Positions 25,436 through 33,956 of a DNA stretch of 64,000 bases are shown piece by piece. Below the pieces are notes generated by a model that searched no databases, was not told the origin of the DNA, and was given only the letters and a program-made list of their open reading frames with translations. The first letter of the stretch is position 1; each line of letters starts with the position of its first letter. The stretch is from Rhodococcus sp. 06-462-5 (lineage in GTDB: Bacteria > Actinomycetota > Actinomycetes > Mycobacteriales > Mycobacteriaceae), in the NCBI RefSeq assembly GCF_002258315.1, contig NZ_NOYD01000001.1:310001-374000 (forward strand), written 5' to 3'. The translations under genes were made by a program, and so were the position numbers.

Positions 25436-26983
25436 TCAGGCTCCGATCGTGACGGGCTTGGGGTGGGCTTTGCCGCGGGGAAGGCAGGCGATGCCGACGA
25501 CGATCACGGCGAGGACGGTCAGCGGTGCGGCCCATCGCAGGATGGGGAATTCTCCGGTGGGGTCGAAGATCTCGGCGCGCGGCCATGACAGGTTGATCAC
25601 CATCAATCCGCCGTACAGGACCGCTGCGATGTTGACGGGCAGGCCGAGTCGGCCGAGGGTGAAGAGCTTGTCCCCGTCGGCATCTTTCTGTACTCCGCCG
25701 TGCGGCCATCCCTTGAGCCGCTGGATCAGCAGCGGGACGGTGACCATCATGTAGGCGAGGTAGATCAGCACGATGCAGACGCTGGACAGCGTGGTGAAGA
25801 TCGCGGAGTTGCCGACGTTGACGGCCAGGATCGCTACGCAGGCCAGACCGATCAGCACCGACGGTGCGATGGGAGTTCCGGTGCGCGAGTTGACCTTCGC
25901 GAGAGCCGCGGAGGCGGGCAGTCGTCCGTCGCGGGCCATGGAGAACATCAGCCGCGATGCCGCGGTCTGGATGGCGAGGGTGCAGATGAACACGGCAATC
26001 GCGACGTCGACCAGTAGAACCTTGCCCCACGGCGAGGTGAGGATCGAGTCGATGACGTACGGAAGCCCCTGTGTCGCAAGCTGACCGTCGGTCAGGCTGG
26101 GTGCGGCCATCAGAGCGCCGACGATCATCAGGCCGCCGCCCAGTGCCGATGCGGACAGTGCCAGGCGGATGGTGCGGGGCGCGACGCGTCGGGGATTGCG
26201 GGTCTCCTCGGCGAGTTCGCCTGCCGAGCCGAAGCCGACCATGACGTAGGCGGCCATCAGGCCCGAGACGATCCAGGCCCCGATGTAGCCGGGATCGGCT
26301 CCGGCACTTCCGGTATCGAACACCACCTGCGGTCCACGCTCGGCGTGGGTGAAGAACACCAGTACCAGGGCGATGACTCCGACGATCTCGCAGGTGACGC
26401 CGATGCTGTTGATCCGCGACATCCAGTTCACGCCGATGCAGTTGATGGTGGTGGTGAGCACCAGCAGAATCGATCCCAGCACAACGGCATTGGCGGCACC
26501 GCTCGGTGAGGTGAGTGCGGTGTCCTCGCCGATCAGCTGGAATCCGCCCCAGATGCTGGGGAGTACCACCTGCAGTGCGATCGCGGCCGCCGAGGCGGTG
26601 ACGATCTGGGCGATGATCATGAACCAACCCGCGAACCACCCGACCAGCTCGCCGCCCATGCGCCGCGACCAGTGGTAGATCGCACCCGAGATGGGATAGC
26701 GGGCAGCGAGTTCGGCGAAGTTCAGGGCCACCATGAACTGCCCGAGGAATACCAGCGGCCAGGTGAGGAAGAAGGCCGGGCCGCCGAAGCTGAAGCCGAG
26801 GCCGAAGAGCTGGAAGATGGTGGTGAGGATCGAGACGAACGAGAAGCCGGCCGCGAAGGACGCGTACTTACCGAGGCTGCGATGCAGCTGCTGGTCGTAA
26901 CCCAGGGCGGCCAGATCCGAATGATCCGAGGTGGCGGGTGATTCGGACCCCTGACCCGACGCGGGCAGTGTGGTCGAGCTCAT
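25436..26983 (-). CDS. APC-family amino acid/amine permease of the urea-carboxylase-type operon
   Basis: 515 residues and twelve predicted membrane helices. APC signatures are YASFAAGFSFVSILTTIFQL, GQFMVALNFAELAARYPISG, YHWSRRMGGELVGWFAGWFM, GFGSAGELAEETRNPRRVAP and ASRLMFSMARDGRLPAS. It heads the minus-strand operon (permease, DUF1989 x2, carboxyltransferase, allophanate hydrolase), so it probably imports the operon's nitrogen substrate, a guanidino or urea-type compound. Its start is 187 bp from the divergent TetR gene, and the spacer carries an inverted motif that may control both. Confidence 0.88.
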   Translation of the reverse strand: MSSTTLPASGQGSESPATSDHSDLAALGYDQQLHRSLGKYASFAAGFSFVSILTTIFQLFGLGFSFGGPAFFLTWPLVFLGQFMVALNFAELAARYPISGAIYHWSRRMGGELVGWFAGWFMIIAQIVTASAAAIALQVVLPSIWGGFQLIGEDTALTSPSGAANAVVLGSILLVLTTTINCIGVNWMSRINSIGVTCEIVGVIALVLVFFTHAERGPQVVFDTGSAGADPGYIGAWIVSGLMAAYVMVGFGSAGELAEETRNPRRVAPRTIRLALSASALGGGLMIVGALMAAPSLTDGQLATQGLPYVIDSILTSPWGKVLLVDVAIAVFICTLAIQTAASRLMFSMARDGRLPASAALAKVNSRTGTPIAPSVLIGLACVAILAVNVGNSAIFTTLSSVCIVLIYLAYMMVTVPLLIQRLKGWPHGGVQKDADGDKLFTLGRLGLPVNIAAVLYGGLMVINLSWPRAEIFDPTGEFPILRWAAPLTVLAVIVVGIACLPRGKAHPKPVTIGA

Positions 26984-27041
26984 GTGATCTCCTACGGGCG
27001 AGGTGGGTGGATGAGTGACCCCGCTGCATCACCGAGGCGGG

Positions 27042-27135
27042 TTTCTGTCAGTTGATAGTTTTCGGCACCGTCGTTCCCGGGCGGTGACCGTCGTGCAACA
27101 AGCTCGTTTCGTCTATTTCGATCAGATGACAGAAA
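27042..27135. promoter_or_regulatory. Inverted operator-like motif between permease operon and TetR gene
   Basis: TTTCTGTCA at 27042-27050 recurs as its exact inverse TGACAGAAA at 27127-27135. The match extends to TTTCTGTCANNTGAT in both copies. One arm is near each divergent start, a common arrangement for a local repressor. The TetR protein at 27170 is the obvious candidate. Confidence 0.55.
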
Positions 27136-27169
27136 TCTCACCGTCATATCGAGCTGACAAGATGCAGTC

Positions 27170-27871
27170 ATGACCGGAGCAGGCAGGCCAAGGCTGAGCA
27201 CGAAGAAGCGGCCCGGTGACACCGCTCGCGAGGAGATACTCGACGCCTCGGCCGAGCTCTTCACCACTCGCGGATTCACCAACACCTCGACTCGCGTCAT
27301 CGCCGAGGCCGTCGGATTGCGTCAGGCCTCGCTGTATCACCACTTCGCGACCAAGGACGACATCCTGGACGCACTGCTCAGCGGAACGGTCGACGCGCCG
27401 CTGGCCGTCGCGCAGCACATTCGAGACTCGCAGGCCGAGGCTGCGACCCAGATGTACGCACTCGCCTACTTCGATTCCGGCCAACTCGGTGCGTCCACCT
27501 GGAATCTGGGCGCGCTGTACCTGCTGCCCGAGCTACGCAGCGAACGCTTCGAGACTTTCCGCGACCATCGCTACACGCTGATGGGTCTGTATGCGGCCAT
27601 CGCGTCGGACACGCTGGACCAACTGGGCTCCCCACGCCGACCGGGGACGGAGGACCTGCCGTTTCGCCTGGTGGAGACCGTGGTGAACGCAAGAGCCGAT
27701 CGTGAGAACGGTCGCAGCGACCCCACAGCCGATGCCGCCGGAATCGCCGCGGCAGCACTGCGCGTGCTCGGCTGGACCGGAGATGTCACGGCGTTGCACG
27801 AGAGTGCGGAAGCCCTGCTCGAGTCGGTCGTCGGAATAGTCGAGGACGGACGTTCCTTGCACAGGACATGA
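27170..27871 (+). CDS. TetR-family transcriptional regulator
   Basis: 233 residues. The HTH domain (about 15-65) has AREEILDASAELFTTRGFTN, TSTRVIAEAVGLRQASLYHH and FATKDDILDALL, which are textbook TetR helices 1-4. The C-terminal ligand domain has no recognisable subfamily signature. Its position divergent from the permease/urea-type operon, with mirrored motifs in the spacer, suggests it represses that operon and itself. The 3' end overlaps the SDR start (ATGA), so it also shares an mRNA with the three genes that follow. Confidence 0.9.
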   Translation: MTGAGRPRLSTKKRPGDTAREEILDASAELFTTRGFTNTSTRVIAEAVGLRQASLYHHFATKDDILDALLSGTVDAPLAVAQHIRDSQAEAATQMYALAYFDSGQLGASTWNLGALYLLPELRSERFETFRDHRYTLMGLYAAIASDTLDQLGSPRRPGTEDLPFRLVETVVNARADRENGRSDPTADAAGIAAAALRVLGWTGDVTALHESAEALLESVVGIVEDGRSLHRT

Positions 27872-28533
27872 CTTCCATAGCAATTGTCGGAGCAGGTGCA
27901 GGTCTCGGAGCAGCGGTGGCGCGCAAGTTCGGCGCGCAGGGTTTCTCGGTCGGCCTCATCTCCCGCAACCAGGCCCGCGTGGACTCCCTGGCCGATCAGC
28001 TCGCTGCCGACGGTATCGCCGCGAAGGGCTTCGTCGCCGACGTACGTGACCCGGCCTCGATCGCCGCAGCGCTCGAGCAGGTCACCGAAACGCTCGGACC
28101 CATCGAGGTGCTGCAGTACAGCCCACTTCCGCAGAAGGACTTCATGCGGCCCGTGCTCGAGACCACCCCGGCCGACATGGTCGGCCCGGTCGAGTTCTCC
28201 ATCTACGGGCCCATTGCCGCCGTGCACCAGGTGCTGCCGGGCATGCGATTTCTCGGCGAGAACAAGGGCACGATCCTGTTCGTCAACGGCGGCTCTGCGG
28301 TGAAGCCCGGTCGTACCGTCACCGGTACGTCCATCGCGTTCGCAGGCCAGGCCGCCTACGCGCAGCTGCTCAACGAGGAACTGGCCGAGGAGGGAATCCA
28401 GGTGTCGCAGTTGATCATCGGTGGTGCCATCGACGGTAGCGACCCGAGGAAGAGCCCCGAGGCTCTCGCCGAACAACTGTGGAACCTGCACACCGGACGC
28501 GACAAGTTCCGGGTTCAGATCGCCACGGATTAG
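27868..28533 (+). CDS. Short-chain dehydrogenase/reductase (SDR), atypical
   Basis: 221 residues. The N-terminal Rossmann motif is IVGAGAGLGAAVARKFGAQG and the next strand is GFVADV. The central region has YSPLPQ where classical SDRs have NAG. The catalytic Tyr-x-x-x-Lys of classical SDRs is not evident: the position reads GTSIAFAGQAAYAQLLNEEL, with Tyr but Gln-Leu-Leu rather than Lys. This points to an atypical or divergent member. It starts inside the tetR stop codon, and a cupin gene follows 10 bp later. Substrate unknown. Confidence 0.82.
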   Translation: MTSIAIVGAGAGLGAAVARKFGAQGFSVGLISRNQARVDSLADQLAADGIAAKGFVADVRDPASIAAALEQVTETLGPIEVLQYSPLPQKDFMRPVLETTPADMVGPVEFSIYGPIAAVHQVLPGMRFLGENKGTILFVNGGSAVKPGRTVTGTSIAFAGQAAYAQLLNEELAEEGIQVSQLIIGGAIDGSDPRKSPEALAEQLWNLHTGRDKFRVQIATD

Positions 28534-28543
28534 GGTTGCGTCC

Positions 28544-28987
28544 ATGACGTCGCTGCCCGACTGGGCTCAGAGCCTGGACCTTGCACCCCACCCGGAGGGT
28601 GGTTGGTTTCGCGAGACCTGGCGCAGCGAGGTCACCATCCCACAGGAGTTCCTGCCCGACGGCTATCCCGGTCCCCGCGCGGCAGGCACGGCAATCCTGT
28701 TCCTGCTCATGCCCGGCCAGCAGTCGGCGTGGCACACCGTCCGCGGCACCGAGATGTGGCTGTATCACCGCGGTAGTCCGGTGCAGCTCGACCTCGGCGG
28801 CGCAGGGGACGATCCGGGAACCGTGACCTCGCTGCTGGTCGGACCGGACTCGCCGCAGCAGATCGTGCCGCCGTCGGTGTGGCAGCGGGCGCGTCCGGTG
28901 GGCGACGAGCCGAGCTTGGTCAGCTGCACCGTCACTCCGGGATTCGATTTCGAGGACTTTCGGCTCGAGGGGCCTGCGAATGGGTAG
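28544..28987 (+). CDS. Cupin, DUF985 family
   Basis: 147 residues. The N-terminus PDWAQSLDLAPHPEGGWFRE followed by TWRS is the DUF985 signature. A beta-barrel core follows: AILFLLMPGQQSAWHTVRGT, EMWLYHRGSPVQL, and VPPSVWQRARPVGDEPSLVS. His residues in AWHTV and LYHRG, with Glu of TEMW, lie where cupins bind metal. Family enzymatic function is not established. It overlaps the spermidine-synthase-like gene by 8 nt and follows the SDR by 10 nt, so the three are co-transcribed. Confidence 0.85.
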   Translation: MTSLPDWAQSLDLAPHPEGGWFRETWRSEVTIPQEFLPDGYPGPRAAGTAILFLLMPGQQSAWHTVRGTEMWLYHRGSPVQLDLGGAGDDPGTVTSLLVGPDSPQQIVPPSVWQRARPVGDEPSLVSCTVTPGFDFEDFRLEGPANG

Positions 28988-29804
28988 GAAGCGCGCGTCG
29001 GCACCGGCCGGCTCTCTGCAACCCGGAGTGTTCGAGATCGATTCGGGCACATGTGAACTGGTTCGTGACGCCTTCTCCGACGACGGCTGGGTCGTCAACG
29101 TCAACGACGTCCCGAGTTCGCACATCGACATGAACGACCCCACCGTTCTCGAATTCGAGTACATGCGCTGGATATCCGGACTGGTTCGCGCGCAGTGGGA
29201 TTCGACCTTCCCGCTGCGGGCGCTGCACCTCGGGGGCGGGGCGTGCACGCTCGCGCGTTCGTTCACCGCGGAATATCCGGGGGCACGTCAGGTGGTCGTG
29301 GAACTCGACGGAAAGCTCTCGGAGTTGGTACGCGAATGGTTCGACCTCCCGCGAGCACCGCTGCTGCGTATCCGCGTCGGTGAGGCGCGGGCGGTCACCG
29401 AGACCTTGAGCGAGAACAGCCGCGACCTGATCGTGCGAGATGTGTTCGCCGGAGCGGTCACTCCGGCCCCGCTACTGACCGCCGAGTTCACCGAGCATGT
29501 TCGACGCGTCCTCACGCCCGGCGGCATGTACGTCGTCAATTGCGGTGATCGACGCGATCTTTCGCTCGCGAAGCAGGAGGCGGCGACTCTTCGCAGTGTC
29601 TTTCCGCACCTGGCGATCGTCGCCGATCCGGCGATGCTCAAGGGCAGGCGCTACGGCAACATCATCATCGCGGGCAGCGATGTGCCGATCGGGGATTCCC
29701 CGTCGTTGGCTCGCGAACTGCTCGGCGGCGCGGTACCGGCTCACGTGTGGCTCACCGAGCAGGTCGAGTCCTTCGCTCGCGATGCGCGAATCCTGAAAGA
29801 TTAG
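28980..29804 (+). CDS. Spermidine-synthase-like class I methyltransferase-fold protein
   Basis: 274 residues. It has the Rossmann-like nucleotide/aminopropyl-donor motif ALHLGGGACTLARSFTAEYP, then VVELDGKLSELVREWFDLP, the region RVGEARAV, and IVRDVFAGAVTPAPL, where spermidine synthases carry their catalytic Asp. A late strand, TPGGMYVVNCGDRRDL, follows. Soluble, no membrane domain. Many actinobacterial relatives are annotated as spermidine synthases without proof, and a methyltransferase role is equally possible. It overlaps the cupin gene (8 nt) and converges with the IclR gene (4 bp overlap). Confidence 0.8.
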   Translation: MGRKRASAPAGSLQPGVFEIDSGTCELVRDAFSDDGWVVNVNDVPSSHIDMNDPTVLEFEYMRWISGLVRAQWDSTFPLRALHLGGGACTLARSFTAEYPGARQVVVELDGKLSELVREWFDLPRAPLLRIRVGEARAVTETLSENSRDLIVRDVFAGAVTPAPLLTAEFTEHVRRVLTPGGMYVVNCGDRRDLSLAKQEAATLRSVFPHLAIVADPAMLKGRRYGNIIIAGSDVPIGDSPSLARELLGGAVPAHVWLTEQVESFARDARILKD

Positions 29805-30577
29805 GGTGCGGGGTTGTTGCCCGCGAGATCTTTGGCCAGTCGCTCGGCCGCCGAGATCAGCAGGGGTACGAACTGTTCGGCCGATTCGAGCGTGACTCGC
29901 GCGGTGGGTCCGGCGATGGACATCGCCGTCAGCGTGGGTGCACCGATCACCGGTACGGCGAAGCAGCGCACTCCCACCTCCTGCTCGCCGTCGTCGATGG
30001 CGTAGCCGCGTTGGCGAATCACCGCAAGATCTTCGAGTAATGCGTCCAGAGTGGTGATGGTGTTGACGGTGCGTGGGGCCATGCCGAGTCGGCCGACGAT
30101 CGCGCGGACGGCGTCGTCGTCCAACTGAGCGAGGAGAGCTTTTCCGACGCCGGTGGAGTGCGGCAGAACCCGCTGTCCGACCTCGTTGAACATCCGCATG
30201 GCGTGTTCGGACGGCACCTGCGCGACATAGACCGCCATGTCGTCTTCGAGGAACGCCATGTTGGACGTCTCGTGCGTGATCCGGACCAGCTCGGCCAGGT
30301 ACGGCTTCGCCCATCCGCCGATCAGTTTGCTCGCGCTGTCACCCAGGCGAATAAGTTTGGTGCCCAACGCATATCGACGGGACGGCAGCCGCCTGACGTA
30401 GCCGAGCGAGACGAGGGTCCCGATCAGTCGATGCACGGTCGGCATCGGCAGATCGGTACCCTCGGCGAGTTCGCTGATCCCGATGGATCCGCCCGAGGCG
30501 GCCATGATGTCGAGCAACTCGAATGCACGCTCCACGGACTGCACCCCGCCACCTGCCGCCACAGTCCCACCTCGCAT
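29801..30577 (-). CDS. IclR-family regulator, probably of urate/allantoin genes
   Basis: 258 residues. The winged helix (about 13-75) has VQSVERAFELLDIMAASGG, GISELAEGTDLPMPTVHRL and LVSLGYVRRLPSRRYALG. The effector domain (about 90-250) has HETSNMAFLEDDMAVYVAQV, VGQRVLPHSTGVGKALLAQL, YAIDDGEQEVGVRCFAVPV and PTLTAMSIAGPTARV. This is the AllR/KdgR-like pattern. AllR proteins repress glyoxylate and allantoin genes and release DNA on binding glyoxylate or allantoin-derived acids. It sits at the end of the urate permease strand and beside the purine cluster, so a catabolite-responsive repressor role is likely. Confidence 0.88.
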   Translation of the reverse strand: MRGGTVAAGGGVQSVERAFELLDIMAASGGSIGISELAEGTDLPMPTVHRLIGTLVSLGYVRRLPSRRYALGTKLIRLGDSASKLIGGWAKPYLAELVRITHETSNMAFLEDDMAVYVAQVPSEHAMRMFNEVGQRVLPHSTGVGKALLAQLDDDAVRAIVGRLGMAPRTVNTITTLDALLEDLAVIRQRGYAIDDGEQEVGVRCFAVPVIGAPTLTAMSIAGPTARVTLESAEQFVPLLISAAERLAKDLAGNNPAP

Positions 30578-30608
30578 GCTCGTAGCTTCTACCGATCTCG
30601 ATAGAACA

Positions 30609-32009
30609 CTACTGGTGATGCCGCGTCGCCACCGGCGGCGCAGCGGTCACCACCGACGGTGAGGGTTTCTGGCCGATCGTGACGACGTTGAAGGCGATGT
30701 TCAGCAGGACGGCGACGATGCTCGCGGCGCTGATGCCCGAGTCGAGTACCACGTGGACCCAATCGGGGAACGCTGCGTAGAAGCCTGGCACCGCGATGGG
30801 GATGACGCCGAAGCCGATGGCGACGGCCACGATCACGAGGTTGAGATTGCCGTCGAACTCCACCTTGGACAGCGTCCTGATGCCGCTGGCGGCCACCGAG
30901 CCGAACAGCACGATGCCCGCGCCGCCGAGTACCGGCAACGGAACCGATGCGACGACCAGTCCGAGGATGGGAAAGAGTCCGAGGAACAACAGCACCGAGC
31001 CGCCGGCCGCGACGACGTAGCGACTCTTGATTCCGGTGACCGCCACCAGGCCGACATTCTGGGCGAAGGCACTGGCGGGGAAGGTGCCGAACACGGGAGC
31101 GATCGTGGTGGCCACCATGTCCGCGCGCAACCCGTCGCCGACGCGTCGGGCATCGACGTCGGTGCCGACTATCTCGCCGACGGCCAGGATGTCCGCGGTG
31201 GTCTCGGTCATGATGACCAGGATGACGACGACCATCGACAGGATCGCCGCGATCTGGAAGGTCGGTGCTCCGAACGCGAACGGCTCGGGGAGGCTGAAGA
31301 TGGCACCGTCGCCGACACCGGAGAAGTCGGCCTTGCCTATCAGGACCGCGAACACCGTGCCGACGATGATGCCGATGAGGATCGACAGCCGCGAGAGTGT
31401 GCCCTGCACCAGTCGGCTGACGAGCAGAACCACCACGAGGCTGAAGGCCGCGAGACCGATGTTGGACATCGAACCCCAGTCGGTGGCCTGTTGATCACCG
31501 CCCATCGCCCACCGAACCGCAACGGGCAGAAGCGAGATGCCGATGACGGTGATGATCGTGCCGGTGACCACCGGTGGGAAGAAGCGAACGATCTTGCTGA
31601 AGAACGGGGTGATGAGGATGCCGATGGCACCGGCGGCGATGATGGCTCCGAACACGGAGTTCAAACCGCCCGGCCCACTTGCGATGGCCACCATCGTCGA
31701 CACCGAGGCGAACGAAATGCCCTGCACCAGAGGGAGCTTTGCGCCGAAGTACGGCACCCCCAGGGTCTGCAGCAAGGTGGCCGCTCCGCTGACGAACAAC
31801 GCGGCCGAGACCAACAGTGCGATCTCGGTGCCGGTCAGCCCCGCTGCACCACCGACGATCAGAGGTGGTGCGATGACTCCGCCGTACATCGTCAGGATGT
31901 GCTGCAATCCGTAGAGATACGACCTGCCGATCGACAACCGCTCGTCCTCGGGACGGGCGGGGTCGTGCGGCGCATGGGTCTTGGTCGACGCGCGTTTCGT
32001 CAGCTTCAT
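30609..32009 (-). CDS. NCS2-family urate/xanthine permease
   Basis: 466 residues, about twelve to fourteen helices, cytoplasmic basic/proline-rich N-terminus. NCS2 motifs are GLQHILTMYGGVIAPPLIVG, GVPYFGAKLPLVQGISFASV, and the substrate-site segment MTETTADILAVGEIVG with SAFAQNVGLVAVTGI. The Glu in TETT and the GxxxQNVG Gln-Asn stretch are the purine-binding residues in UraA/UapA-type carriers. Situated 12 bp after uricase on the same strand, so urate is the likely substrate. A His-rich tail ends TRHHQ. Confidence 0.92.
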   Translation of the reverse strand: MKLTKRASTKTHAPHDPARPEDERLSIGRSYLYGLQHILTMYGGVIAPPLIVGGAAGLTGTEIALLVSAALFVSGAATLLQTLGVPYFGAKLPLVQGISFASVSTMVAIASGPGGLNSVFGAIIAAGAIGILITPFFSKIVRFFPPVVTGTIITVIGISLLPVAVRWAMGGDQQATDWGSMSNIGLAAFSLVVVLLVSRLVQGTLSRLSILIGIIVGTVFAVLIGKADFSGVGDGAIFSLPEPFAFGAPTFQIAAILSMVVVILVIMTETTADILAVGEIVGTDVDARRVGDGLRADMVATTIAPVFGTFPASAFAQNVGLVAVTGIKSRYVVAAGGSVLLFLGLFPILGLVVASVPLPVLGGAGIVLFGSVAASGIRTLSKVEFDGNLNLVIVAVAIGFGVIPIAVPGFYAAFPDWVHVVLDSGISAASIVAVLLNIAFNVVTIGQKPSPSVVTAAPPVATRHHQ

Positions 32010-32021
32010 GTCGGCTCGCTC

Positions 32022-32912
32022 CTAGCAGAATCCGGGCACGGTATCCCAGGCGCGGCCTGCGTCCGGGGCGTCGTCGCGCTGCACCGTGGCCTCGATCAGA
32101 CCGTAGGGGCGATCCGCGACATAGAAGACCTCACCGGGGTTGTCGAGCCCGAACGGCTCGAGGTCGACGAGGAAGTGATGGATGTTGGGCATCGAGAACT
32201 TGATCTCACCGATCTCCGGGTGTACCTCGAGAACCTGCTTGCCCATCTGGAACAGGCTCTGCTGCAACGCAAGAGAGTGAGTCGAGGCGAAGGCGTCGAG
32301 CATGATCGAGCGGACGTCGTCGAAGGTCTTGTCGAAGTCGAGCTCGGTGGTGAGGTACCGCCAGCGGGCGCTGACCGACGTCGCCAGTATCCGGTCCGTG
32401 GTCTCCTTCAGCGTGGTGTAGCGGTCCTTCGGATAACCCCAGAACTCGGATGCTGTCGAGTTCAGCACCACGAGGTCGCTGATTCCGGAGACGATGGAGA
32501 TGTTTTCGCCGTCGATCGTGACGATCGTGTTCCGCTTCTCGTCGCCGGCCTTGACGAACGAGTGGTCGTATCCGTCTTCACCGTCAGCGATTCGCGACCA
32601 GGAGTACTGCTCGATCTCCCAGCGACCGCCGGTGATCCAGTCGAAGCTGTCGGTGAAGTGCGCGCCGAGGCGCAGAGCGAAGTTCTCGATCGCCCCGATG
32701 CCGTCGCGGGCGAAGGCGTACACGGTGTTCTTCTGGGTGTCGGTCGCGACGACGTGGGCGTTGTCCCCCTCGGTGTGGACGGCCTCGAGGTCGCCGCGCA
32801 GCTGCGAGGTGACACTGACGTCGGTGATGCGGTGGCGAGGAGTCTCGCGGTCGATGCGGACGAGTCTGCATTCGGCTTTGCCGTACTGGTTTTCTCCGAG
32901 CACGATGGTCAT
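32022..32912 (-). CDS. uox: Urate oxidase (uricase)
   Basis: 296 residues from the ATG at 32912; the upstream extension lacks family similarity and a GGGAG precedes 32912. Catalytic residues are present: Lys12 in NQYGKAECRLVRI, Thr57 in AHVVATDTQKNTVYAF, and His in SMPNIHHFLVDLEPFGLDN. Other signatures are VRSIMLDAFASTHSLALQQS and VFYVADRPYGLIEATV. It oxidises urate to 5-hydroxyisourate with H2O2 release, without cofactor. It is followed by the permease and preceded (5 nt) by HIU hydrolase, the next enzyme of the pathway. Confidence 0.95.
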   Translation of the reverse strand: MTIVLGENQYGKAECRLVRIDRETPRHRITDVSVTSQLRGDLEAVHTEGDNAHVVATDTQKNTVYAFARDGIGAIENFALRLGAHFTDSFDWITGGRWEIEQYSWSRIADGEDGYDHSFVKAGDEKRNTIVTIDGENISIVSGISDLVVLNSTASEFWGYPKDRYTTLKETTDRILATSVSARWRYLTTELDFDKTFDDVRSIMLDAFASTHSLALQQSLFQMGKQVLEVHPEIGEIKFSMPNIHHFLVDLEPFGLDNPGEVFYVADRPYGLIEATVQRDDAPDAGRAWDTVPGFC

Positions 32913-32917
32913 GGGTT

Positions 32918-33256
32918 CTAGCTCCCTCGATAGGTGGTGAAAGCGAACGGGCTCAACAGAAGTGGGATGTGGTAGTGCTGGTCGGGTGCGGTGATCTCGA
33001 AGGTGACGACCACCTCGGGGTGGAAGCATTCGGTGTGCTGGGCCGCGAAGTACGCGCCGGTTGCGAAAGTGAGGCGGTAGACGCCCGGTTCGAGTTCACT
33101 GGGACCGAGCGCGGCGACCCGCCCTTGCTCGTCGGTGACCGCGTCGGCAACGTGGATACCGTGGTGATCGGCAAGCATGATCGAGACGCCCTGCGCAGGA
33201 ACGCCTCTTGCCGCATCGAGTACGTGGGCGGTCACATGGCTCCTCTGGTCAGACAT
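32918..33256 (-). CDS. 5-hydroxyisourate hydrolase (transthyretin-like)
   Basis: 112 residues from the ATG at 33256. The N-terminal SHVTAHVLDAARGVPAQGVS and the C-terminal tetrapeptide YRGS are the diagnostic HIU-hydrolase ends. Between them are YRLTFATGAYF, HPEVVVTFEITAPDQHYHIP and LLSPFAFTTYRGS. The His in TAHVLD, the His in YHIP and the Arg and Ser of YRGS form the active site. It converts 5-hydroxyisourate to OHCU. The start overlaps the stop of the OHCU decarboxylase gene by 8 nt, so the three urate enzymes are expressed together. Confidence 0.95.
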   Translation of the reverse strand: MSDQRSHVTAHVLDAARGVPAQGVSIMLADHHGIHVADAVTDEQGRVAALGPSELEPGVYRLTFATGAYFAAQHTECFHPEVVVTFEITAPDQHYHIPLLLSPFAFTTYRGS

Positions 33257-33788
33257 CGCCGAGACTTCCTGTCGCGCGAATCTCGGCGATCTCCCGCAGT
33301 TCGTGCTCGACGACGACGGCCTCGGTCTCGGAGTCGTTGCCGAGCCTGCCGTGCAGAGCGTCGAGAACCGCGTGGGCATCCCGGCCGGCGGCCCTGATCA
33401 GAAACACCTGCCCGAATCGCCTCTCGTAGGCCACGTTTCCCGTTCGTAGCCGTTGTTCGATGCTCGCGTCGGAGATGTCGACGCCGGATTGTTCGGCGCT
33501 CGCGTACTCCGCACTCCTATCGTGATTGTCGGGTCTCTCGCCGATGCGCGGATGCACGGCGAGTGCTCGCCCCACCTCCTCGGCTGTCAGTGGTCCGGCA
33601 GCGTGACGGATGGCGTGACGCAGAGCCTGTGTGTCGGCGAACGGGCGGGCGCTCAGAACCCCTCCGACCCAGCGGGGTACGTCGAGGCAGAGCGACAGCC
33701 TGCGCGCCGCATCGGCGTCGGAGGCCGAGTTCAGCTCGACGACTGCAGCGTCGGTGTCTGATTCCGCTATACGAAATGTTGATTCCAC
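33249..33788 (-). CDS. OHCU decarboxylase
   Basis: 179 residues from a GTG at 33788. Signature motifs are the central ALAVHPRIGERP, the His and Glu that act on the substrate, and GRALAVHP with SAEYASAEQSG. The later helices have ASIEQRLRTGNVAYERRFGQ, VFLIRAAGRDAHAVLDALHG and ELREIAEIR. It yields S-allantoin from OHCU, completing urate degradation. It is the first gene of the minus-strand urate operon. A 233-bp divergent spacer separates it from the glyoxylate/allantoin operon. Confidence 0.93.
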   Translation of the reverse strand: MESTFRIAESDTDAAVVELNSASDADAARRLSLCLDVPRWVGGVLSARPFADTQALRHAIRHAAGPLTAEEVGRALAVHPRIGERPDNHDRSAEYASAEQSGVDISDASIEQRLRTGNVAYERRFGQVFLIRAAGRDAHAVLDALHGRLGNDSETEAVVVEHELREIAEIRATGSLGDV

Positions 33789-33956
33789 CAGACGAGCGTG
33801 ACACCGATCACATCCACTGTCAAGGGTTGATCTCGGGTTGTCTGCGTCGAGTCTTTCGGTGTTGCAGCACTGCGGTATTCGGCGCTTCGGTCGGACAGTC
33901 CGGGTGTGCGGGTCTTGACAGATCCACGTGGTGCACGCCACACTCGCTTCACAAAA

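Noticed and set aside
26984-27169. Guanidine (ykkC-type) riboswitch before the permease operon
   Set aside because: I looked for the conserved paired elements on the minus strand and could not find them; the region instead shows mirrored protein-operator motifs.
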